The notes beneath the pieces were generated by a model that did no database searches, had not been told where the DNA came from, and saw nothing but the letters and a program-made list of their open reading frames with translations. From contig CALBZG010000065.1 of assembly GCA_937889655.1 (NCBI GenBank), forward strand, positions 1 through 5,354: 5,354 nucleotides of DNA, in the 5' to 3' direction. The position numbers were made by a program, and so were the translations under genes. This document shows positions 1 to 5,073 of the stretch, in pieces. Origin of the DNA: an uncultured Clostridia bacterium (GTDB taxonomy: Bacteria; Bacillota; Clostridia; Peptostreptococcales; Anaerovoracaceae). Position 1 is the stretch's first letter; each line of letters starts with the position of its first letter.

Positions 1-462
1 AATACCAACGATATCCCCTACAAATCCAAGATCTTTTGAATGGCTCTGTTTTTCCGCCATGATCATTCCGCCGTCGCTGCCGCAAAGCCCTACAGCCTTC
101 CCGCGATTTTTGTGGATCATTTCGACCAGCGTTTTGTTGACTTTACCGCATAATACCATTTTAACGACTTCTATTGTTTCTTTGTCCGTGCATCTCAATC
201 CATTGATAAATTTGCTTTCGATATTAAGCTTTTCAAGCATTTTATTGATTTCGGAGCCACCGCCATGGACCACAACCACCCGTATGCCCACAGCTGACAA
301 CAAAATAATATCACGGATCACAGAATCCTGAAGCTCTTCACTGATCATGGCGTTGCCGCCATATTTTACAACAATGGTTTTACCGTAATACTTCTGTATG
401 TACGGCAGCGCTTCCGCAAGGATTTCCGCGCTCCGATTGATTTCTGTCTTTTCACTGGTCAT
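1..462 (-). CDS. argB: Acetylglutamate kinase ArgB, 3' end cut by window edge
   Basis: This gene encodes N-acetylglutamate kinase, which phosphorylates N-acetylglutamate with ATP, the second step of arginine synthesis, in the cytoplasm. The first 154 residues are present (the family is about 290-300) and the frame is open to base 1. Visible motifs are the nucleotide/phosphate-binding KYGGNAM at residues 33-39, HGGG at 66-69, FINGLRCTD at 85-93, GLCGSDGG at 125-132 and DLGFVGD at 144-150, all in family order. Residues about 10-27 (AEILAEALPYIQKYYGK) match the extra N-terminal helix of arginine-inhibited hexameric kinases, so feedback inhibition by arginine is inferred. The ATG at 460-462 has a perfect AGGAGG (471-476) 8 nt upstream, the strongest such site in the operon. 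The gene starts 37 bp after the argJ stop and is surely co-transcribed with it. Confidence 0.95.
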   Translation of the reverse strand, partial: MTSEKTEINRSAEILAEALPYIQKYYGKTIVVKYGGNAMISEELQDSVIRDIILLSAVGIRVVVVHGGGSEINKMLEKLNIESKFINGLRCTDKETIEVVKMVLCGKVNKTLVEMIHKNRGKAVGLCGSDGGMIMAEKQSHSKDLGFVGDIVGI

Positions 463-499
463 TTTTTACTCCTCCTGATCATACATTTCATATAGGCTG

Positions 500-1717
500 T
501 TACGACCGATAATCTCCATTTATTTTGACGTAGTCATAAGTGAGGTCACAGCCCCATGCTGCCGCTTTTCCACTCCCCTGCTTAAGATCTACTTCTATGG
601 TTATTTCTTCTTCATGCAGGACCTTTTTGGCCTCTTTTTCGTCATATACTTTATAAGCTGCATTTTCACAGACTTTGACCCGGCCAGCCTTGGATACGAA
701 TGATACGTCGGTTCCACTAATATCAAAATCGCAGTCTGTATATCCTATGGCGCACAGGATCCGCCCCCAGTTTGCATCCTCGCCGAACATTGCCGCTTTA
801 AGCAGATTGGAGTTGATGACGGACTTCGAAACTATCTTCGCCGTTTCCTTATCCGGCGCACCCTGTACCTCGCAGACCACCAGTTTTGTCGCACCTTCCC
901 CGTCTTTTGCCAGCATTCTTGAGAGTGCGGTCGTAACGATGTTCAATGCTTTGCAAAATATCGAAAACCCTTCTCCTTCGTCTGTGATCATTTCATTTTC
1001 CGCCATTCCGTTTGCCAGTATGAAGACGGTGTCATTTGTTGAGGTGTCCCCATCTATGCTGATCTGATTGAAGGTGTCTTCCGTATCCGCACTCAATGCT
1101 TTCTGAAGCATATGGGATGATATATTGACGTCTGTTGTAATAAAGGTCAGCATTGTTGCCATATTCGGGTTGATCATGCCGCTCCCCTTGGCCACCGCTC
1201 CGATGGCACATTCTTTGCCATCAATCGCGAATTTAACAGCCACCTCTTTTTTAACGGTATCAGTGGTCATGATAGCTGTAGCCGCATCATTGGAGCCCTC
1301 GAAAGACAGTTTTTCAACGAGCTCCGGTATGCCCCTTTCGAAGGGTTCAATACTCATTGGCTCGCCAATGACCCCTGTTGATGCTACCATTACCTGGTTC
1401 TGTGATATGCCCAGTGCCTTGGCGGTCAGCAGGCAGGTTTGCTCTGCTATTTCAATGCCATTGGATGCGCATGTATTGGCATTTCCGCTGTTGCAGATGA
1501 TCGCTTGTGCTACTCCACCAGCCATATTATTTTGGCTGACTGTCACCGGCGCTCCTTTGACTTTGTTTTTGGTATAGACACCGGCAACGCTGCATAGCTT
1601 CAGGCTGTAGATCAGCGCCATGTCTTTCTTTTTACTGGTTTTTTTGATTCCCACGTGCACTCCCGATGCTTTAAAGCCTTTTGGCGCACATACTCCTCCG
1701 GATATATTCTCCATCAT
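500..1717 (-). CDS. argJ: Glutamate N-acetyltransferase / ornithine acetyltransferase ArgJ
   Basis: This enzyme transfers the acetyl group from N-acetylornithine to glutamate, recycling acetate in the cyclic arginine pathway; many family members also use acetyl-CoA to make N-acetylglutamate. The 405 residues are full length for the family. The self-cleavage site is clear in KGSGMINPNMATML (residues 177-190): cleavage is expected between Ala187 and Thr188, leaving Thr188 as the N-terminal nucleophile of the beta chain. STGVIGEP (113-120) is the conserved oxyanion-hole region, and NSGNAN (76-81) and FGEDANWGRI (311-320) are also family signatures. Two ATGs lie in tandem (1715-1717 and 1712-1714) behind AAAGGA (1723-1728); either spacing is workable. 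The gene begins 72 bp after argC and ends 37 bp before argB, as in an argCJB operon. Whether it is mono- or bifunctional cannot be read from the sequence. Confidence 0.97.
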   Translation of the reverse strand: MMENISGGVCAPKGFKASGVHVGIKKTSKKKDMALIYSLKLCSVAGVYTKNKVKGAPVTVSQNNMAGGVAQAIICNSGNANTCASNGIEIAEQTCLLTAKALGISQNQVMVASTGVIGEPMSIEPFERGIPELVEKLSFEGSNDAATAIMTTDTVKKEVAVKFAIDGKECAIGAVAKGSGMINPNMATMLTFITTDVNISSHMLQKALSADTEDTFNQISIDGDTSTNDTVFILANGMAENEMITDEGEGFSIFCKALNIVTTALSRMLAKDGEGATKLVVCEVQGAPDKETAKIVSKSVINSNLLKAAMFGEDANWGRILCAIGYTDCDFDISGTDVSFVSKAGRVKVCENAAYKVYDEKEAKKVLHEEEITIEVDLKQGSGKAAAWGCDLTYDYVKINGDYRS

Positions 1718-1789
1718 TCCATTCCTTTCTTATAAACCTTTTTTTCAACTTATTCAATTTTTTCTATTTCCCGTTTATTTATCAGCTAT

Positions 1790-2722
1790 TTAAATCAATC
1801 CTGTCGTCTCCTCGATCCCAAGCATCAAATTCATGCATTGGACAGCAGCTCCGGATGCCCCTTTGCCGAGATTGTCGAATCGTGCTGTTACAACCATTCT
1901 TTCATCGTTTCCATAGATATGGATGAACAGGTCATTACGCCCGGACATGGAGTGAGAATTCATATACCCTGTGTCACCGGGTTCTCCGGATATGCTGACA
2001 AATTTCTCGCTTTGAAAATAGCCTTCGTATGCAGATTTCAGTTCTTCCGGTGAAAGCTGCTTTTTAAGCAGTCTTTTATGCAATGGGACCGACACGGCCA
2101 TTCCACTGAAGTATCCGGCTACAATGGGCATAAAAACCGGTTCATAATGGATATTAGCCATCGCCTTCATTTCCTTTAGATGCTTATGCCGTTGGGTGAG
2201 TCCGTATTGTCTAGGGCTCGAAAGATCTTCATCTCCGCCCTTTTCATATTGCTCGATCATTTTTTTGCCGCCGCCGCTGTAGCCGGTAACTGAAGTTGCT
2301 GTGAAGGGGTATTCAGGATCAATAATACCCAATTCAATAAGGGGCCTGACAGCAAGTATAAATCCCGTCGCGTGACATCCGGGCACGGCTACCCGTCGAC
2401 TTCCTCTTATTTTTTCCCTTTGGCCTGCGCAAAGCTCCGGCATGCCATAAATCCAGCCTTGCCGGACTCTATGGGCAGTGGAGGCATCGATGATCTTTCC
2501 TATTCCCCCCGTAGCTTCAGCAATTTCCCGGGAGGCAGCATCCGGAAGGCACAAGAAGGATATGTCTGCTTGACTGATCAGCTCCAGTCTGGCTTCCGTT
2601 TCCTTTCGTTTTTCCGGCTGGATACGCAGCACCTCGATATCATTTCTCTTTTCAAGATAGCTATGTATTTTGAGCCCTGTTGTACCTTCGCTTCCATCGA
2701 CGAACACTTTAAATTTTCTCAT
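1790..2722 (-). CDS. argC: N-acetyl-gamma-glutamyl-phosphate reductase ArgC, short (type 2) form
   Basis: This NADPH-dependent reductase converts N-acetylglutamyl-5-phosphate to N-acetylglutamate 5-semialdehyde, the third step of arginine synthesis. The protein is 310 residues, matching the short 'uncommon' ArgC subfamily rather than the roughly 345-residue common type. The N-terminal nucleotide-binding segment is KVFVDGSEGTTG (5-16). The catalytic cysteine is Cys116 in VAVPGCHATG (111-120). VTGYSGGGK (145-153) and DNLGKGASGAAVQ (283-295) are further family signatures. I start it at the ATG 2720-2722, because MRKFKVFVDG is the usual N-terminus; AGGAG (2734-2738) lies 11 nt upstream, a slightly long spacing. 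The frame remains open further upstream to 2770, but that extension would read through the attenuator terminator and is not credible. It is the first structural gene after the arginine-rich leader. Confidence 0.95.
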   Translation of the reverse strand: MRKFKVFVDGSEGTTGLKIHSYLEKRNDIEVLRIQPEKRKETEARLELISQADISFLCLPDAASREIAEATGGIGKIIDASTAHRVRQGWIYGMPELCAGQREKIRGSRRVAVPGCHATGFILAVRPLIELGIIDPEYPFTATSVTGYSGGGKKMIEQYEKGGDEDLSSPRQYGLTQRHKHLKEMKAMANIHYEPVFMPIVAGYFSGMAVSVPLHKRLLKKQLSPEELKSAYEGYFQSEKFVSISGEPGDTGYMNSHSMSGRNDLFIHIYGNDERMVVTARFDNLGKGASGAAVQCMNLMLGIEETTGLI

Positions 2723-2742
2723 TCTTCTAATGTCTCCTAAAT

Positions 2743-2778
2743 AAAAAAACGTCTTTTGATCATTGCACAAAAGACGTT
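2743..2778 (-). terminator. Intrinsic terminator (attenuator) in the argC leader
   Basis: On the minus strand AACGTCTTTTG (2778-2768) pairs perfectly with CAAAAGACGTT (2758-2748), giving an 11-bp stem with a 9-nt loop. It is followed by T residues to 2743 (seven T in a row, two of them in the stem). It ends 20 nt before the argC ATG, so it would stop transcription before the operon rather than after a gene. That placement, together with an alternative pairing of the left arm, marks it as a regulated attenuator. Confidence 0.93.
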
Positions 2779-2819
2779 AGAAGTTTTGCTGTAACACTAA
2801 TTTCGTCTCATGAGCAATG
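2761..2819 (-). promoter_or_regulatory. Predicted antiterminator helix of the argC leader
   Basis: On the minus strand the segment from 2819 to 2804 (CATTGCTCATGAGACG) lines up with 2776-2761 (CGTCTTTTGTGCAATG) as a near-continuous helix. It has 14 pairs including one G-U, with two mismatches. After a 3-nt AAA bulge, TTAG (2800-2797) pairs with CTAA (2780-2777). This helix consumes most of the left arm and the whole loop of the terminator, so the two folds exclude each other. Pairings were found by eye; no folding energy was computed. Confidence 0.75.
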
Positions 2820-2838
2820 CAACACCGCCTGCCCATGA
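2808..2838 (-). promoter_or_regulatory. Predicted anti-antiterminator hairpin of the argC leader
   Basis: On the minus strand TCATGGGCAG (2838-2829) can pair with TTGCTCATGA (2817-2808) in ten consecutive pairs, two of them G-U, closing an 11-nt loop. This occupies the core of the antiterminator's 5' strand and would leave the terminator free to form. The same upstream arm is also used by the TGCC/GGCA hairpin just after the leader peptide stop, which gives a way for ribosome position to choose between the states. Inference from complementarity. Confidence 0.55.
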
Positions 2839-2877
2839 TTACTTGAATAATCCGGCAGACGTCAGCGTCTACGGTGT
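2822..2877 (-). promoter_or_regulatory. Predicted three-way junction over the leader arginine codons
   Basis: On the minus strand ACACCG (2877-2872) pairs with CGGTGT (2827-2822) as an outer stem. Inside it, AGACG (2870-2866) pairs with CGTCT (2861-2857) around a CTGA loop. A second arm has TGCC (2857-2854) with GGCA (2833-2830) below GATTA (2852-2848) with TAATC (2841-2837). The outer and first inner 5' arms are made of the arginine codons and the stop codon themselves, so translation of the leader must disrupt this fold. I do not recognise it as a known riboswitch class. Confidence 0.6.
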
Positions 2878-2906
2878 CTCAATTCGAAGCCAAAATTTAT
2901 GTACAT
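2862..2906 (-). CDS. Arginine-rich leader peptide of the arg operon (14 aa)
   Basis: This small frame reads MYINFGFELRHRRR and ends in TGA (2864-2862). GGAG (2917-2914) stands 7 nt before the ATG, an ideal ribosome binding site. The last five sense codons are AGA CAC CGT AGA CGC, so four of them are arginine and they use both the AGN and CGN codon families. The arginine codons sit inside the 5' arms of the downstream RNA structures, and a terminator with a competing antiterminator follows before argC. By analogy with trp, his and leu leader peptides, its job is to be translated rather than to act as a protein: ribosomes would pause on arginine codons when charged tRNA-Arg is scarce. Function is inferred from the layout; the frame, binding site and codons are seen directly. 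No gene name is assigned. Confidence 0.85.
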   Translation of the reverse strand: MYINFGFELRHRRR

Positions 2907-2913
2907 CTTTTTT

Positions 2914-2917
2914 CTCC
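2914..2917 (-). promoter_or_regulatory. Shine-Dalgarno site of the leader peptide
   Basis: The minus strand carries GGAG followed by seven purines (AAAAAAG) and then the leader ATG. This spacing is what makes the short reading frame convincing as a translated unit. Confidence 0.8.
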
Positions 2918-2957
2918 AAAACTGTTTTATCATAACAAATAGGATTAATTGAACGTT

Positions 2958-2986
2958 ACTTTACCACGACTAAAAGGATTTGTCAA
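2958..2986 (-). promoter_or_regulatory. Sigma-A type promoter of the arg operon
   Basis: On the minus strand a perfect -35 TTGACA (2986-2981) is followed by a 17-nt spacer and a -10 TAAAGT (2963-2958, four of six consensus bases). Transcription would start near 2951, giving about 45 nt before the leader peptide ATG and roughly 230 nt of leader before argC. No clear ArgR/AhrC palindrome overlaps it by eye. Confidence 0.75.
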
Positions 2987-3056
2987 TACAATATTTGGTT
3001 TTTTTCATTAAATTGACTAATATTTTAACATGTATTTTGTGATTGGCCACAAGTGA

Positions 3057-3089
3057 ATAGACCATGCCTAAATTTTAGGCATGGTCTAT
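3057..3089 (-). terminator. Perfect 14-bp inverted repeat after the aminotransferase gene, possible terminator or 3' stabiliser
   Basis: The arms ATAGACCATGCCTA (3057-3070) and TAGGCATGGTCTAT (3076-3089) are exact complements around a 5-nt loop. The repeat begins 5 nt after the aminotransferase stop codon, the usual place for a terminator. Neither side is followed by a T-tract, so it is not a textbook intrinsic terminator. It may act in another way, as a Rho-associated or 3'-end protecting hairpin. Confidence 0.6.
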
Positions 3090-3094
3090 GGCAT

Positions 3095-4336
3095 TTATAT
3101 TCTTTCCATTGCCGCCTTTATTTTGGCTGGTATTATTTTAACTTTTTCCAATGGCAGGGCCGATACAGCAATCCTGACACCCTTCACCAGCGGCACAAGG
3201 AATAATCCTTCTTTCATCAGTTCGTCCACCAAAGCTTCCGGTTTGCTTGTTGGCACCGATGTGAAAAACCCTCCATCAAAAGGGACCATAGGAAGTCCGC
3301 ATTCTTTTGCGGCCTGTTCAAAGGCCCTTCCTCTTTCCAGAAGCATATCCCTGAATGTAGCTCTTTCATCTTGGACTTTTTTCATCAAGGCCGGATCATT
3401 ATGTACCTTGATTAGAAGTTCCTGAGCTGCCCTTGTGCAATTGGACCATGTCCCACGGCAGGACTGCTCACATATTTTTTTAAATTCATCCGCGATTTCT
3501 TCATTCTGTGTAAGGCAAATCATGGCGCCGCTACGCATGCCGTATAAAGTATATCCCTTAGACATACTGTAGCCTATGATGACTAATATATGATCATTCA
3601 GGCAATCCAGCTTCTCCAGAAAACTCCTGACTTCCTTTGGGTCTCCGGCATAATCAATATACGCTGCATCAATAAAAGCAGTGACCTTGTAACCCTGGCT
3701 GGTCGCTTTATTGAACACGCCTATTATTTGATCCCAGTCGGCATCGGATATCGAATATCCCGTTGGATTGTGTGCCGGGGTGTTGATTATAACGACGATC
3801 TTATCCTGCGCTACACAAAGTTCCATCACTTTGTCCTCAAAAGATGCAATATTGAATCTACCATCTTCATCAAAAAGCGTATAAGTGGCTATGGATCTGC
3901 CATGCTCCTGGGCGATCGTATTGTAAGGTCCCCAGAACCAATCGGAAGTCAATATTTTATTTCCAGGCTTCGAGTAATTGACGATCGTGTTTCTAATTGA
4001 TCCGGTTCCGCCCGGGGTTGCAACAGCCCTTGTAAATCCCTTTGGATGATAATCTCCAAAAACCTCTTTGACAACGGCATCCAGATACGCCGGGAGACCA
4101 CCGATCGGAGCATATTCAGCAAACTCCTCCGGGGACAGGCTTCTCAAAACCTCCACAACAGATGACAGGATCATCATCTTTCCTTCATCATCCAGCAAAG
4201 ACCCTATCGTACCGTCAATAACCTTATCCTTGCCTTCTCTTGCAGCCATTTCGTTAGCCAGCGCGCTGATCCCGAAAATAACATCTCGCTTAGGCAGGAC
4301 CCTTTCATTTGCTTCAGCCATTATAAATTCTGACAA
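3095..4336 (-). CDS. PLP-dependent aminotransferase, aspartate/aromatic aminotransferase-like (fold type I, subgroup I-alpha)
   Basis: The product transfers amino groups between an amino acid and a 2-oxo acid using pyridoxal phosphate. From a TTG start it has 413 residues. Seen in order: YAPIGGLPAY (75-84), phosphate-binding GGTGSIRN (109-116), the ring-stacking tryptophan region DWFWGPY (132-138), PAHNPTG (187-193), DAAYIDY (223-229), the PLP lysine Lys260 in YSMSKGYTLYG, RGTWSN (294-299) and the carboxylate-binding Arg388 in GVRIAVS. The I-alpha motifs and Arg294, at the place of Arg292 of aspartate aminotransferase, suggest dicarboxylic or aromatic substrates; the exact substrate is not certain. 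Start choice: AGGGGGTG (4350-4343) is 6 nt before TTG 4336-4334, touches the GTG at 4345, and is 21 nt from the ATG at 4321, so TTG fits best. Its own promoter lies in the end of trmB. A role in supplying aspartate for arginine synthesis is only a guess. Confidence 0.88.
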   Translation of the reverse strand: MSEFIMAEANERVLPKRDVIFGISALANEMAAREGKDKVIDGTIGSLLDDEGKMMILSSVVEVLRSLSPEEFAEYAPIGGLPAYLDAVVKEVFGDYHPKGFTRAVATPGGTGSIRNTIVNYSKPGNKILTSDWFWGPYNTIAQEHGRSIATYTLFDEDGRFNIASFEDKVMELCVAQDKIVVIINTPAHNPTGYSISDADWDQIIGVFNKATSQGYKVTAFIDAAYIDYAGDPKEVRSFLEKLDCLNDHILVIIGYSMSKGYTLYGMRSGAMICLTQNEEIADEFKKICEQSCRGTWSNCTRAAQELLIKVHNDPALMKKVQDERATFRDMLLERGRAFEQAAKECGLPMVPFDGGFFTSVPTSKPEALVDELMKEGLFLVPLVKGVRIAVSALPLEKVKIIPAKIKAAMERI

Positions 4337-4342
4337 TATATG

Positions 4343-4350
4343 CACCCCCT
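4343..4350 (-). promoter_or_regulatory. Ribosome binding site that decides the aminotransferase start
   Basis: The minus strand reads AGGGGGTG (4350-4343), then six bases, then TTG (4336-4334). The in-frame GTG at 4345 lies within this site and the in-frame ATG at 4321 is too distant, so the site points to the TTG codon. Confidence 0.65.
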
Positions 4351-4374
4351 CTAATCTTAAAAATAATAGATTAA

Positions 4375-4402
4375 ATTATATCACTTTTAATACTGTTTTC
4401 AA
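4375..4402 (-). promoter_or_regulatory. Extended -10 promoter of the aminotransferase gene, inside the trmB 3' end
   Basis: On the minus strand TTGAAA (4402-4397, five of six consensus bases) is followed by 16 nt and a perfect TATAAT (4380-4375) preceded by TGA, which makes an extended -10. The -10 box overlaps the trmB stop codon. Transcription would start near 4368, about 30 nt before the proposed TTG start. The aminotransferase can thus be expressed apart from trmB. Confidence 0.75.
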
Positions 4403-5023
4403 ATACTTAATTCTTTTGCCTTCTTCACGAAACTTCTTCTCATATTCCGTCATAACGTTTCTGGCCTCGAGGCTGCTATTATGCAGATCTTCCGATAATT
4501 CCAATATGATAAGACCTGCATCCTTCACTGATTTTACGCTGTAATCAAAAAGTTGTTCGTTATCTGTTTTGATTTCAATAAACGCTCCGGGTTTAAGAAT
4601 TTTCTTATAGCTCGAAATGTACTTCGGCGAAGTAAGCCTTCTTTTTGCGTGCCTGTCCTTTGGCCAAGGATCGCTGAAATTCAAATAGATGCCGCTGATC
4701 TCATTCTCGGCGAACCAATCCTCAGGGTCATTGATATATTCCGCTATGATCCTGATATTTGCAAGGCCTTGTGTCCTTATGTTTTGAAGGGCTCTCAAAG
4801 CAACGCTGCTATGCCCTTCTATGCCAATAAAATTCCTGTTCGGATTTTTCACAGCAATGCCTGATATAAATCCACCTCTGCCGCATCCTATTTCCAGATA
4901 GAGGGGCTGCTCCCGCGGGAACAACTTTTGCCAATCTCCTCTGTTTTCAATGGGTTCCCCGACAAGAAGTTCCCCACAGTTCTCCAGCTTCTCTTCCAGG
5001 TTTTTTACTTTTCTTTGTCTCAT
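4376..5023 (-). CDS. trmB: tRNA (guanine-N7-)-methyltransferase TrmB
   Basis: TrmB methylates N7 of guanosine 46 in the variable loop of tRNA, using S-adenosylmethionine, in the cytoplasm. The protein has 215 residues, normal for bacterial TrmB. The SAM-binding motif is LEIGCGRGGF (43-52), IGIEGHSSVAL (67-77) follows the next strand, and the family hallmark DPWPKDRHAKRRL is at 118-130. EIKTDNEQLFDYS (150-162) and the C-terminal MTEYEKKFREEG (191-202) are also typical. I start it at the ATG 5021-5023 because MRQRKVKN is a usual N-terminus and GAAGGTGAT directly precedes it, although the binding site is rather close. An upstream in-frame start at 5074 would add 17 residues with no family support. 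It follows the queT-like gene by 50 bp, with no clear terminator between, so co-transcription is likely. Confidence 0.95.
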   Translation of the reverse strand: MRQRKVKNLEEKLENCGELLVGEPIENRGDWQKLFPREQPLYLEIGCGRGGFISGIAVKNPNRNFIGIEGHSSVALRALQNIRTQGLANIRIIAEYINDPEDWFAENEISGIYLNFSDPWPKDRHAKRRLTSPKYISSYKKILKPGAFIEIKTDNEQLFDYSVKSVKDAGLIILELSEDLHNSSLEARNVMTEYEKKFREEGKRIKYLKTVLKVI

Positions 5024-5073
5024 ATCACCTTCACAGTATCTTGGGATGCCAAATTGCAAAGCCGCTGGCGGCA

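Noticed and set aside
2723..2770. Longer ArgC starting at 2770
   Set aside because: The extra 16 codons are read out of the terminator hairpin, and the family N-terminus begins at MRKFKVF with its own ribosome binding site.
2801..2814. Hammerhead-like string CTCATGAGACGAAA on the minus strand
   Set aside because: The CUGAUGA core is not matched at two positions and no flanking stems I and III with a cleavage site are visible; the bases are better explained by the antiterminator.
3037..3052. Short inverted repeat TTGTG/CACAA upstream of the arg promoter
   Set aside because: Only 5 bp with a 6-nt loop; expected by chance in AT-rich DNA, and no gene or site depends on it.
2940..3056. ArgR/AhrC operator near the arg promoter
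   Set aside because: AT-rich sequence is present, but no palindrome close to the TGAATWWWWATTCA type was seen by eye. A matrix search would be needed to exclude a weak box.
2723..3094. T-box leader or known metabolite riboswitch upstream of argC
   Set aside because: No T-box consensus (TGGNACCGCG-like) and no core motif of the purine, SAM, lysine, glycine, TPP or ZTP classes is found on the minus strand. The three-way junction is explained by pairings over the leader peptide codons.
4352..4373. TAATCT/AGATTA inverted repeat between trmB and the aminotransferase gene
   Set aside because: Only six AT-rich pairs with a 10-nt loop; it lies in the predicted short 5' leader but is too weak to claim a function.
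5061..5072. Small GC-rich inverted repeat (GCCGC TG GCGGC) between queT and trmB
   Set aside because: The stem is at most 4-5 bp with a tiny loop and no T-run, too weak to call a terminator.
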